A stretch of DNA of 64,000 nt from Tubulanus polymorphus (Eukaryota; Nemertea; Palaeonemertea; Tubulaniformes; Tubulanidae). The notes under the pieces were generated by a model, which saw only the letters and a list, made by a program, of their open reading frames with translations, was not told the DNA's origin and did not search any database. Each line of letters begins with the position of its first letter. Within the stretch, counting starts at the first letter, position 1. The DNA lies in contig NC_134033.1 of assembly GCF_964204645.1 (NCBI RefSeq), positions 14,634,155 to 14,698,154 on the forward strand. The letters are read 5' to 3'. Both the position numbers and the translations under genes were made by a program. Below are positions 21,890 through 32,522 of the stretch, one piece after another.

Positions 21890-21967
21890 TAAGCAGGGAT
21901 TCGAACCCGACAGAGAGAACGTCCTGATAGGCAGAGTGCGTACTCGTTCACAACGCCAACCGTGAAC
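21890..21967 (-). repeat. tRNA-like SINE head
   Basis: On the minus strand, GGTTGGCGTTGTGAACGAG is followed by CTGTCGGGTTCGAATCCCTGCT, with a clear B box. No complete cloverleaf or acceptor stem can be formed, so it is read as a SINE head or tRNA pseudogene. The wider stretch 21000-22900 is AT-rich intergenic sequence with poly-T and TATATATA runs and no supportable gene. Confidence 0.4.
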
Positions 21968-22789
21968 AAATAAAACATGAATAAACAAAACACAACGATC
22001 TATGATGTATGTTAGTTTTTTTCAACATGTTATTCATTTTTTTTTCAATTTTATTTTTCATTTATGATTTTCAATTGAGACATTGTAGAGAAAGAGAATA
22101 CAATAGATCGAGGCTGTACAATATACTCAGCATTTGATTAATAGTTTGGACGGAAGTTTATCATATATAGTATACGAGTAAGTATTGATTCATCAAAAAT
22201 TGTGAGATTTTTTTTTTTAAATATAAGAGATTTGTAACAATGTAACGAATAGATTTCATGTATATATATAAATGCATATACAAGCAGATATTTCAACATT
22301 TTGGATAATTCTTGTAGAAAATATAAACTAACGGAAACGAAAAATTTTATTTTTGAAAAACAATTGATTCATCATTAACAATGATCTTTACAAATACTAA
22401 GATGATCAAAATATTCTGTAAAGTGCCTGTGCTTTCATATATAATATCACACAAGGTGCGTCTTGAAGATGTGATTAGAATTGTTAACTAAGTAAGATAG
22501 CAATTTACCCAGACTATTCGCGACATTCGGCAATACAGCGGCGATCTTCAATTTCTGATTGATTTTAGATTATGATAATGATAACAATTATATTGACCTT
22601 CAAGGAGACAGTTTAAGATAATGAGGACGGTTGAACAAGAAGCCCATCAGAAGGCTGTTCGCGGCGGTGGGATGAACTTGATAATTTCAGTTGAAAGTAA
22701 TTTTCGTTGACAATTCCATTCGACATTCGACAATAGACCAATTGCACGTTTAGGGTGCGCCGGATTTTATTTCGTTTTGAAAATTTGTT

Positions 22790-22870
22790 CAATTTTGAGA
22801 AAATCGCCATGCAATAGTGTACCAGGTGGGCCCTCGCTTGCCACAAGTAGAATCCCCAATTGCCACAGAA
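22790..22870. repeat. Diverged copy of the ACACTAGCGACACC..CTTGCCACAAG unit
   Basis: AATAGTGTACCAGGTGGGCCCTCGCTTGCCACAAGTAGAAT parallels the 77-bp unit at 41790-42000 (CACTAGCGACACCGGGTGGATCCTCACTTGCTACAAGTGGAA). It links that tandem array to dispersed copies elsewhere. Otherwise 22000-23970 shows only AT-rich sequence. Confidence 0.45.
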
Positions 22871-23976
22871 CCCTTGCCGACGACGTCCTATCATAAGTAT
22901 TACAGGATATATCACATTATTTAACGTTAATCATTATTTACAATATGAAAGGTCACACATAGAGCACAAATTAGCAGACTCGAATCTAATTGGATCATAT
23001 TGCGGTGAGTCAAACCCTGAGTGCTAATTGCAGCCCAGACGAAAGAAGGTTCAGTTCATTCAGTACGTGGCTATATCTACAACAATTTGAATCGCGATCG
23101 TTCACCTTTTTATCACTAGGGTGCGCTCTACTGACATTCCGCACTGATTGGTTCGATTTGTATGAATTCTTAATACAGAACGTTTCAAAAAACCAGACCT
23201 TCAGGAAATGGTCGATGACTGCGGTTGAAGTCAGTGTAGGGAGGTTATTCTGAATGCGGTTGTAGATGGGCTTGTTCAATAGCTACCCGCGGAAAATCGT
23301 TGATTTATGCCAAACAACTAGGAAGTGGCAGCGCGTATGATTAAAACACGGCGAAATTTCAACCGTCGTTAAATCTGACCACAAAACGATCGAAAAAAAG
23401 AATCAACAGATAAGCAATTGTTGATCTAATCGAAAATTTAGTATTTTCTGACGGTCTGGTTGTTTTTGTTGAAACGCTCCGCAGAACAATATGCTGATTA
23501 TTCCGAAGCCAATTAGTAAAAACCCGTAGCTTCGTATTATTTATTGATGTTGATGGTTTCATTCCGATGAATGTTTGAAATATTAGAGGACAAAATATCA
23601 TACAGCAAAAAATAACATGCGGATATATATATATTTTATGTATATATGGTATCAATCGGGAGTGGTAAAATGTTCATATTTTCCCCATACGGTTTATCCG
23701 CGATGTATTTCACGATAAAAACTCCCTATTTTACAACGCACAATGACAGACTGTCGTATTTCCGTCGGCATTTTGCGAGAGGGATTGCACGATTTCATCG
23801 AAAAGCGACTAAATAAATCCGAAAACTGGAAAACCGAGAACGTATCGAAATTAACTTTTCCTCAATGAACTTCGTAACCTGATTTGGTACGATTCAAGCA
23901 GAATCTCGATGCACGTACGTAATGAGAAAACTTTAGAGTAAAGCGATTCAAATTCATTTCGAGTGATTTTCAGATG

Positions 23977-24409
23977 CAGGGGTTGATCTATGGGTCTGAT
24001 TCAGGGAGGGTGGATCTATGGGTCTGATTCAGGGACGGGGTGCACCCCCGAAATAGGGCATATCATACAATGTTTAGGTGACCCTATTTACAAGCCTTTT
24101 GCTTATCGGGCACCTTCATTGATATTACAACTTCTTTACATATTTATATTTCTATTTAATTATGTATCAATAAAACTGAGTGTTATATTATGTTATAATT
24201 TCAATGTAAATAAAGATTATTATTATTATTATTACAATTAAAAGGGCGAAAATAAACTAATTTTTGAAAATTGGGAGAAAAACTTATGAATCCAAACTTG
24301 TTTAGGTAGTTTAATTTACATGTATTACATTTTGCCGTAAGATTTCTGGGCAACTTGATATTTTGGGAGGGGGCGCGCCCCCTGCACCCTTCCCTTGGAT
24401 CCACCCCTG
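23977..24409. mobile_element. hAT-like MITE, nested with a LINE-like 3' end
   Basis: Starts CAGGGGTTGATCTATGGG, with an immediate partial duplication GGAGGGTGGATCTATGGG, and ends CCCTTGGATCCACCCCTG, giving inverted CAGGGGTGGATC-type tips. Inside, 24075-24240 is a sequence ending AATAAAGATTATTATTATTATTATTAC, typical of a non-LTR retroelement 3' end. The second part therefore looks inserted into the first. Confidence 0.55.
24075..24240 (+). mobile_element. 3' end of a non-LTR retrotransposon with (TTA)n tail
   Basis: CTATTTACAAGCC..CTTATCGGGCACCTTCATTG, then ATCAATAAAACTGAG..GTAAATAAAGATTATTATTATTATTAC. The short trinucleotide tail after AATAAA is characteristic of 5'-truncated LINE copies. 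No reverse transcriptase sequence is present. Confidence 0.5.
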
Positions 24410-24648
24410 AGATTACTGAATATATACAACATGTGGCAAAGATTTTGTGCAATGATTCGGTAATATGAAATCTTGTTTTGATGACGTCAATGTGCAATCC
24501 CTCCGTATATGCACAAAATAACGTTAGCGTCGCGCACCGTTAGAATTTCAAAACATCGTTACATTATTTCTTCAAGATCGGCTAGAGAACGAGTGTGACC
24601 GGCATCGAAATATAGGTGGCGCGCCACGTGCGAATGAAAAGCCGCCCC

Positions 24649-25494
24649 CTATCCGTGAAATTCCGGAACTTCGTTACCGTCTAGCGTTAACGTATGCGTC
24701 ATGCCCTCGTTGGCGTTACCGCTGCTGGTTATGGTGATTCGGGCTTTATGGTCGAATATACAGAAGTCTAACTGAGCCCCTTCATCGGCGAAATTATCCT
24801 GAAATAAAAATCAAATGCGTATCCTGATTAAACAATAAGGTCTGATGAGTATTCCCGATAAAAATGTCCGATTTTCAGTGTTGAAGAGAATATTGTAGAC
24901 CATCTTCGCTTGCCAGGGTTTGGTTGTCTCCCGCCGAAGCTCACACCAACAACTAGCCTTGCGGCAAACTTCGTGGGTCCATCAAATTACCCGAGATTTC
25001 TCGGGCGGACAGGTTGCCGCTAAGCTGCCACATCTTGCCAATCAGATACGTGGTTTTTCACCGACAGTCAAATCGGGAGGCAATCAAACCCTGGCAAGCG
25101 AGGATGATTATTGACTTGCAGAATGTTGTAACAATGTGAATCCAAGACAATCCCAACACTAGATTGACGGATTAAGTGGATAGTCATAATGGGGCTGCTG
25201 ACCATAACTCTGACCCAATCCTGAGATCTATTGTAAGGGGGTAGCATGAATGAGGGGGCGGATGGGCACATTCTATTGTTGTTTCGCACCCGACAGGTTT
25301 GTACGGGTGACGCCAAATCAAATCAAATTTCCCCATCAAATAATTAGGCTAAGAGCAACTATTTAAAAGATCAAAAGTTGATCGAAGTACAAGTTGACAA
25401 CAGGATTCAACTACCACGTGACAAGAGAGTAAACCGAAACGTACTGTAGTTTCTACGAGTTCGTCGTTACACCAAACATCCATGCTGTCTTTGC
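24649..25494 (-). CDS. FAIM-like protein, last two exons (Fas apoptotic inhibitory molecule family)
   Basis: Two exons (25494-25445, 24798-24649, minus) join in frame. The first codes for KDSMDVWCNDELVETT and the second continues with DNFADEGAQLDFCIF..ITSSGNANEGMTHTLTLDG, ending in a TAG after NEVPEFHG. This matches the C-terminus of FAIM1 (KDAMDVWCNG, LETA, then FVDDGTETHF, and a terminal NREIPEIAS) at the same intron position. FAIM proteins are small cytosolic beta-sandwich proteins that modulate death-receptor and growth signalling. The 650-bp intron carries a MITE (24901-25106). The first exon begins with two bases of a split codon, so an upstream exon ending in phase 1 must exist. I could not find the N-terminal FAIM exons (VWDV, HKIEFEHGTT, WMFKLVG) on this strand up to 38 kb. 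It may be a gene with very diverged or distant 5' exons, or a truncated copy. Confidence 0.82.
24901..25106. mobile_element. MITE family B, full-length copy with imperfect 9-bp duplication
   Basis: Left end CATCTTCGCTTGCCAGGGTT and right end AACCCTGGCAAGCGAGGATG are inverted repeats that extend inward for about 30 bp. Flanks ATTGTAGAC and ATTATTGAC agree at 7 of 9 positions. The CATCCTC tip and 9-bp duplication are shared with family A, which suggests the same transposase class. It lies inside the FAIM-like intron. Confidence 0.8.
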
Positions 25495-25549
25495 CTATAA
25501 AACAGAACACAGCAAAAAAATAGACGATAGGTGATAATTGCATTAAAAC

Positions 25550-27470
25550 ACAAACAATAGAATAATGCCTTCAATCGAATTCCGATATTCTACGTCTGCG
25601 GCGATGAAAATATCTGTATAATGAAAAAAGAAACTAAAAGATATCGCGTTCCTGTTTCATCATTCAAGATCGATAACCCACGCGCCACCGAGTAACGTGT
25701 TGGGACGTCGTTCGAAGTATTTCGCAGTTGTAGCAGTAGATTCCGAAAGCTCGTAATGAGTGCGAATTATTGACAAAACAAAGTCAATAATGCCACCGTC
25801 GGTGCCATGGCAACCGGGCAACGGTTTCCACAGTTTAACGTGTCTTAATTGGTTACGAAACTGTTTAAAAATGCGGTAAAGTTGATTATAACGGTCGTGT
25901 TGGTGTTGAGGGATGACTTTTTTTCGGGGTATTCAGAGACATAGCTCGCGCGCCACGTCGGCTGATGAATAATTTAAACGAGAGAGCTGCTCTACGCGTC
26001 GTCGTATATTCATAATTTGCTTTTTCTTCGCGCACAATTCTTTCATTTATCGACAATATCGAATCAACACGCCGCCGATATATCGTCTGAATATCTAGGT
26101 TGGTCGAATGATTACGAGATGCAATATTGCAAGTGATAATCGATGGAATGAAAGTATTCCACTGTTATGCATCCGGCGTTCATCGCCCTTATGAGTTGTT
26201 GATGTTTGTGAGGGATGAGAGATGGGAGCCTATAAGCAGTAATATAGGCGAGAATGAATCCAATCTAATTCAACAGAAGCCGAGTTGTAGCAAATTACCG
26301 TTGAAGTAAAAAACGGCTAATTTTGGGAATCTACTATTCTTGAGAATGTTTGTCAGGTCACCTCAGGGAATGATTTAGGGGTTGGTCTCGGAGGTCCGGG
26401 CCCCTGCCTTCCCTCTGAGGTTTACTTTTTCGTCAGAGATAGTTAAAACTTGCAAATTTGATCCTCTCGGAATTGGCATATTTTTATGTAATTCTTCGAA
26501 AATACCGATAGCTCATTACCGAGGGTGGGACCCGCTATGGCCTTTGACATTGGGGTTTACACACGAACTTGATGCAACAGTTATATGATTATTGAAGATG
26601 TCTGTCATGTAAACTGCCAATATGGCGTCGTTCTGTTGGGTCTGGTCTAGCTCTCTGTTTGTTCAATTTTATCAATAGTCGGTTCAAAGATGAATTATGC
26701 ACAACAAAATCAACACCGTCCCGAACAATCAAACCCGACGCTCTACTTATCGACCATTAGTATTCATTGTATTCGTCGAATGTATACGACTAAATTAATG
26801 TAATTGAAATTAATGGAACGAAAGAAAAATAACAATCTATCGAAGTACGCGACGAACGCCGCTTCGCCGTATTGTGTGCAGTTCTGGGAGGCACACAACG
26901 CGATTTTATTGTCAGATAAAAATAGACGAAACCATCACATTTTCAAGCATCGCACGTTCCCTCATCCAATATACGATGAATTGCCCGTCGAGATGGGGAA
27001 CGCGCTCGCTCGCTTCGCGGCTCTCGCTTGTTTTTATTTGGACGACGAATAATCGATACGACCTTGACGCGGATAGTCACGTGACGGTTGTTGGTATAGC
27101 GACTTTGATTCTCTTTGTTATTGGAATTTTTCTGGTATTCGTCCTCGATATCGAAACGATTACTTGTCCGGCTATACTAAACGTGTATAAGTACATACGA
27201 AGGGCCGTTGCAATTCGATTCGCAAGATTGTCGGTTCGATACTGTCTAGACGGTAGCTTTTAAAACCCGGAAAATCATTGTAAGATTCGGTATGTCACGT
27301 ACACATGGTGCCTGGTATGTATCGGGGGTCATTCGATAAATCGGTCAATGCGTTCACCTGTGATGTCGCGATATTGGCGGCATGTGGTTTTGGCACGCAG
27401 CAGACGGAATGCGAGTGATGATTACATATTCGAAAAGGTTTCTGAATCCCCGGTCCGAAGTGCCCAAAAT
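25550..27470. other. Intergenic stretch without a supportable gene
   Basis: AT-rich sequence with scattered CpG. Open frames at 26813-27052 and 26874-27263 (plus) overlap each other, lack splice or promoter context and match nothing I recognise. No MITE termini are seen in this part, although the CGGGCCCC..AACTTGCAAATTTGATC segment near 26395-26465 resembles interior sequence of the repeat at 380-595. Confidence 0.4.
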
Positions 27471-27474
27471 ATCA

Positions 27475-27560
27475 GGAATCGGCAGGATTCGAACCCTGCT
27501 GCTAGGACTTGGACCTATACTTACACAACGCTAAACTCATTGGCGTTTCATTAATCGTTA
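27475..27560 (-). repeat. tRNA-like SINE head
   Basis: On minus: AATGAGTTTAGCGTTGTGTAAG..GGTCC..GCAGCAGGGTTCGAATCCTGCC. It has a perfect B box and a GCGTTGTG segment shared with 21890-21967, so both probably derive from one SINE family. No full tRNA fold. Confidence 0.45.
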
Positions 27561-27682
27561 GATTCCAGACCCTCGTCGTGGCAGATGGCATATACGAGTG
27601 TGGAGGCACCGCGGCGCCCTTCCCTTTCTGTTTTCTGTAAGAAATGAAAAAGAAAAACTTAAGATCAGTGTCACCAATAATC

Positions 27683-28021
27683 CATCCTCCCCCGGCAGGG
27701 ATTCGAACCTGATGGCATCGAGATTGCCACGGCACGAAACCCTGCCATAATCGACCGTGTGCGCATATACATGCGCAGTTCAGATGATGTGATTTTTAGC
27801 CAATCAGAAATCCCGTTTTATTTTAGCCCGGGTTTTCCCATTTATAGTTCTTCCTTGAAATTTGCCTCAACGATTATACAACGAGCAATCTGATTGGTGC
27901 CGCCAGTTTTCGTTCGGAAAGCTGCGCATGTACCTGCGCACCCGGTCTACTGATGCAGGGGTTCGTGCCGTGGCTGAGTGTAGCGATGCCATCAGGTTCG
28001 AGTCCCTGCAGAGGGAGGATG
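27683..28021. mobile_element. MITE family A, 339-bp copy with perfect 9-bp target site duplication
   Basis: Flanked on both sides by CCAATAATC (27674-27682 and 28022-28030). Tips are CATCCTCCCC and GGGAGGATG. Arms carry GGCAGGGATTCGAACC at the left and CGTGGCTGAGTGTAGCGATG plus GGTTCGAGTCCCTGC at the right; the centre has inverted CCAATCAGAAATCCCG and GAGCAATCTGATTGG. This copy defines the family ends and the duplication length most clearly. Confidence 0.9.
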
Positions 28022-29094
28022 CCAATAATCATACATCCAGGTTGTACAAATATTATCGTTTTAGAATTCATTATAAGTTTATTACTCGACTAAAAAGTAC
28101 AATACAACATGAAATACACGAAAAGAAATAGTTAAAGAAAGTACTTCTACATTGTCAAGGACAAAAAGGTACCCCAAGGGGGAATAGTTTTATCAAAATC
28201 CATCGAAGAGCCGGTGAAGTATGATAGCATACGCATCAAATCTTTTCTTATGGAAAACATGTATGTTAATCAATACAGTACGGATGCAGTAATTATGATA
28301 ATAGTAAAAAAGTTGTTTATAAATTTGTAGAGCAACATCTTTACAATGTCATCGTTGCACTAGGAGATGGTTCAGATAAAAATTGCAGGATGTTCACCTC
28401 AGCAGAATATCCGACACAAAGTAATCAATTAAGATGGAAATTAAGACTAACCAAATAGGTTCGATTTTAAAGATAAGTTGTCAGAGTTCATCTAAAAGAC
28501 TTGGCTGTAAGACTGGATCTAAAATGACTGGGCATAAAAATTCCTTTGTGTGGGCGAGAAACCTCTCTCCAAGATTTCTATTTCACTAGCGGTTTCACCA
28601 GCTGATTAAAATCCTGACTGGAACGAATACATCCTAGTCGATTACATTATCAGTTAACAATGATTCTAAATATTCGCCGAACATAGTGTCGTTGAAAGAA
28701 CCGTAATGGCGGCGAGCAACTGTTAAATGGTAAATTGCATTTTAATGATGCACTTTACACAGCGCGCAGTATATTCGATTCGAGTGGAATCGACGGCTCT
28801 CGTGTTGAATAACAAACGGAGTTCTGTTCGAAGTTGAAGCCTTCGCAAATCCGAGTATTCAATATCTCTCAACCAGTGAATAATTGATGTCGCGGTGCAA
28901 AAGAAAAAACCGGCGAAGATCATCGCATTTTCTTGGAAAGCATATCAGCGCCGACACGTGGCCATTGACATTCTGATCATATGGCGCTAAGTACGAGTTC
29001 GATTGCTTTAATTTTACGAGGCTCTACAATCCTCAAATCCAGTCACCTTGGTTAGAAATTTGTCGTTGATATTTTGATGACAAGAGGCAGGATC

Positions 29095-29390
29095 CACAAT
29101 TTCACAGTTCAGGATCTAGTTCTACAGTCCAGTTACTCGATTCCACAGTTCAGGACCCGGCTCGATAATTCAGGACCCAGTTCATCAGTTCGGAATCCAG
29201 TTCCACAGTTCAGAATCCAGTTCCACAGTTCAGGTTCAGTTCCACAGTTCTGGTCCAGTTCCACAGCTCAGGAACCAATTCCGCAGTTCGGGACTCAGTT
29301 CCAAAGTTCTGGACCCAGCTCCACAGTTACGGATTCAGTTCCGACAATTCAGGCCCCGGTTCCACGGTTCCGACTCGTTTCGGCCTTGTG
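29095..29390 (+). repeat. Minisatellite of about 20 bp (CAGTTCCACAGTTCAGGACC)
   Basis: About 13 diverged tandem units such as CCAGTTCCACAGTTCAGGATC with small length changes. The unit closely resembles the terminal repeat of the foldback element at 58147-58263 (CCAGTTCCACGGTTCT). It is open in one frame, but the peptide is only the translated repeat. Confidence 0.85.
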
Positions 29391-29696
29391 CTCGCTTAAT
29401 GAGCTATAATGTGAAAAACAGCTTATTGTACGAAAATCAAGCTTATAAATATTTCTAAAGAGATGAAACCGCTACGTAAGATTTGATACTCTTAATGAAT
29501 GCAGTCCTTCTAAAATTCCAGCTTATTTAATAAGGACACTTGATAATGAATTGATTATGAAGTTAGTTTGAATATGCGTGATAAAACTAAACGATTGTGT
29601 CAACACCACAATACACACAATAAACCATTATTGAAAAAAAAAAAAACAATTTTTCTACACTGAAATAACCTTGGACCTCTTTGTCCGCAAATTCGC

Positions 29697-29710
29697 CGCA
29701 ACCGGAAGTG
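29697..29710. promoter_or_regulatory. Candidate ETS-type promoter motif
   Basis: AACCGGAAGTGAC on the plus strand matches the well-known promoter-proximal ETS site (CCGGAAGTG) in a locally CpG-richer stretch. It is about 260 bp upstream of a TATA-like box at 29965. Function is inferred only. Confidence 0.3.
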
Positions 29711-29964
29711 ACAATAAACTGGCGCTTGACATTCGGAACTGCAACAAGTCGCCGGAAAAAAACCGAATAACATCGATCGTGCATTAGACGCGATCATAGT
29801 TATCAATAGCGACTTGATTGTCATTTATTTATTCTACGATTCAGACGATATGAGAGCTCAGCGTGTAATAGACGAACCGTCGACCTATTCACGCGTTATC
29901 GATCGCGTTTGTTCGCCTGTGCTGCATAAATTGCTACGTCGATGATGAAACGTCGCGTGCGTGC

Positions 29965-29972
29965 TATATAAA
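29965..29972 (+). promoter_or_regulatory. TATA-like box before a candidate small gene
   Basis: CTATATAAAG lies 25-30 bp before the GCGAAGGATCCATCGCGAAACG stretch and about 140 bp before the open frame that ends at 30421. Spacing would fit a core promoter for that frame. Uncertain. Confidence 0.35.
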
Positions 29973-30100
29973 GATGTTTTTTTTTTTCATTTCGCGAAGG
30001 ATCCATCGCGAAACGAGAGAGAAATTCAACAATCGTCACCGGGTAATTCCGTGTGATTAAAACCGGTCACAGATCAATCGCAGATTAGGATATCTGCTAA

Positions 30101-30421
30101 TTGATATGTCAGAGCGTAACCGCCGCATTCGGTATATTGGTTGCTATAGTTCTATCGAAAGGTCAATTCACAGAATTAACGATAATACGATCTCATTTCT
30201 TACAAGGTTTTTACAAAATAAATGGACAAACAGTCGAGAGGAATCTCGTTAATACGAATCTTGTGGGCAAAAGTGCAATTATTAAAGTTTTTGCCTCTCT
30301 TTCTATACTAACGAAATGTCAAATTCTATTATCTGGTGATGAAAGCCAAACGTTTGAAATAAATGAGGTTATTTTAGAAAATACGGCTAAGTTTGTTAAA
30401 AACAATTTACATGCCATTTAA
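30101..30421 (+). CDS. Possible coding exon of an unrecognised short protein
   Basis: An open frame of about 105 codons with protein-like composition: a hydrophobic segment (TAAFGILVAIVLSKG) followed by ELTIIRSHFLQGFYKINGQ and an acidic/aliphatic tail ending KFVKNNLHAI. It has no in-frame ATG at its start; the first ATG (30105) is in another frame and would give only about 45 residues. One reading is a 3' exon using the acceptor TGCTAATTGATATGTCAG (branch-like CTAAT) at 30112. AATAAA occurs at about 30634. I recognise no family. It could be a lineage-specific secreted protein, a decayed gene, or chance. Confidence 0.3.
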   Translation: MICQSVTAAFGILVAIVLSKGQFTELTIIRSHFLQGFYKINGQTVERNLVNTNLVGKSAIIKVFASLSILTKCQILLSGDESQTFEINEVILENTAKFVKNNLHAI

Positions 30422-31132
30422 GTATCACAATTCATATTGATTCACTCATTTGTATTGATAGTTTTTATAAAATTACTATATTTTGCCTGACTTAAATAAG
30501 ATTGTGTTGATAATGTACATTATGTATCTAAGCAAACCATTTATATTTAATGTATTTGTTATCTAATGATAAAGGCACAATCGTATTAGAAAAAAAATTG
30601 ATGTAAATATCTTAGCTTGGACACGAATGAACGTAATAAACGGGTTTCGTCAGAATCGTATCAACGACGTTCATATATAATATAAGCAGTACTCAGATTA
30701 TACATCAAAGACAATGAAATCAGTGGAAAGACGGTTTTGTTTATACAAATGAAAGCTACCATTTTTACAAGTATCAATATGTTATTTGTAAAAAAAAACT
30801 GATAAGTTTAAGTTTTATTTAAAAGGTTTGATTCTTCTCCAATCTACTCATTTCATTCACATTTATTCACTTAATCAACCCAAAGCTAAGAACGATTAAG
30901 CCCTAGGAATTTTTTCGGTTTCGCTTTGTGTATAGCTCCTCCGCAGTCACGAGTACCGGTAGGCCTAATGCGTATGTGATTGCTGAGTAAATATTTCCCG
31001 ATGGCGCTTTCATTTACCCAATAAATATTTAGATAGTAAAAAATGGAAAACCGTGTTATTATGAGTTATTTCCTGCGATGGAAAAAACGCGAATTCTGCG
31101 TAACAAAAAGGAAACATTGTGGAAAACGAATT

Positions 31133-31223
31133 TCCCTCGAGCCGGATTTGAACCAGCGACCTAAGGATATCGGCATTGACATGACTCTACAGTCCTCCGC
31201 TCTACCAACTGAGCTATCGAGGG
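31133..31223 (-). tRNA. tRNA-Tyr (GUA) with an intron
   Basis: On minus, the acceptor stem CCCTCGA pairs with TCGAGGG, with discriminator A. The D arm is GCTCAGTTGGTAGAGC, and the anticodon loop ACTGTAG contains GTA (34-36). An 18-nt intron (AGTCATGTCAATGCCGAT) follows position 37. ATCCTTAGGTCGC then resumes, with T arm CTGGTTCAAATCCGG. The mature length is 73 nt. An intron at exactly this position is standard for metazoan tRNA-Tyr. The internal A and B boxes are intact, so it is probably functional; it is isolated from any gene cluster. Confidence 0.96.
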
Positions 31224-31639
31224 ATATACGTGAAACCAGTTCCAGGTGTATTTTAAAGCGCTGTCATTTGTCGCCTTCAGGTGTTACAGCCATATGCTTT
31301 TGACGTCGTAGAAACTGTTGATATAAATTGATACCTATGCATGCATTATTTAACGGTTCTGTGTGAGTAGAATGTGTATAACGTCATCAATGTTGTCGTT
31401 TCAAAATACAAAGTTTTGGCGTTTATTGAATGTATTTCATAACTTTTTTCGTTTCGGAGAGGTGGTGCGCTACGTCATCAATATATCGGTGCTAGACTAG
31501 ACTAGTAAACGGTCGATTCAATTTAATTATCGATATATTCAAATGCAAAATATGACGTCATATGCATATACCTTTGAGAAATTTTGTAAAATCACTGCCA
31601 ATATGGCGTCGTCACTTGACTAGAGTATATAGGGCAAAA

Positions 31640-31965
31640 CATCCTCCCTCGGTAGGGATTCGAACCTGATGGCATCGCTCGACTCATGCCATGGCACGAA
31701 ACCCTGAGTCTAGACCGGGTGTGAAAGGTTTGCCGCATGAAAACCTGCTGCACCAATCAGATTTGTCGTCGCATACTCGCTGAGGCAAATTTCATTGAAG
31801 AACAATACATGGGAAAACCCGGGCTAAAAGAAAATGGGACATCTGATTGGCTAATAATAACATCATCTACTGCATAGTAGCTGCACACTCTGTGTAGTAT
31901 GGTAGGGTTTCGGTACCATGGCAATTTCGATGTCATTAGGTTCGAATCCCTGCCGGGTGAGGATG
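31640..31965. mobile_element. MITE family A, about 326-bp copy
   Basis: Tips CATCCTCCCTCGG and GGGTGAGGATG; arms GGTAGGGATTCGAACCTGATGG and CATTAGGTTCGAATCCCTGCC; interior inverted AATCAGATTTGTCG and GGACATCTGATTGG, as in the copies at 18541 and 27683. The flanking 9-mers do not match here. It lies about 420 bp from the genuine tRNA-Tyr, which it does not resemble outside the B box. Confidence 0.85.
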
Positions 31966-32522
31966 ACCTTTATTCATTCTAACAGTTATCAGAAAACACC
32001 CGATTATTGATATATTTTCCTACGTTCATATGTCATAAGAAGCTATGGTCATTTACACCTTATCGCGATAGATACAATCTATATAAATTATAGAACTCAG
32101 TCTAAATCAATAGCGTACCCAGCATTAGACCTACATTACGAGAAATGTATACGCGCGTATGAAAATAATTAATTATTCACGAAAGGCATTGATTGCGATG
32201 CTAGAAACAAATGCGGTACCGGCACCGCTACTGTGGCAAGCGAGGATTCGGCATTGATCCGCCAGGCGTCGCTAGTGGTAGTTGGGTCACCACGCTTCGG
32301 TTATTTCTACATTTCTTCATTTCGAATCTACTTTTCTAATGAGCAAATACATCTTCAGTAAATTCTAAACCATACATGAGTGAGAAAGGAAATCATATTT
32401 ATTCGATGAATCCGGTTCGAGGTTCTTTGAAAACGAACATAATTTTCACTACGAACAACCCAGTGTATTGCTGCGCCATCTGGTGTGCGTATCGGTAACC
32501 CATTCAGCGCTTCATACATCAC

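Noticed and set aside
21760-21965. Plus-strand 67-codon frame
   Set aside because: Its 3' part is the tRNA-like SINE head at 21890-21967 in antisense; no other support.
26804-27263. Two overlapping plus-strand frames of about 80 and 129 codons
   Set aside because: They overlap out of frame with each other, the second has no convincing start, and neither resembles a known family.
29074-29409. 111-codon plus-strand frame with SSGP/PQF repeats
   Set aside because: It is the translated 20-bp minisatellite, with no promoter or splice context.
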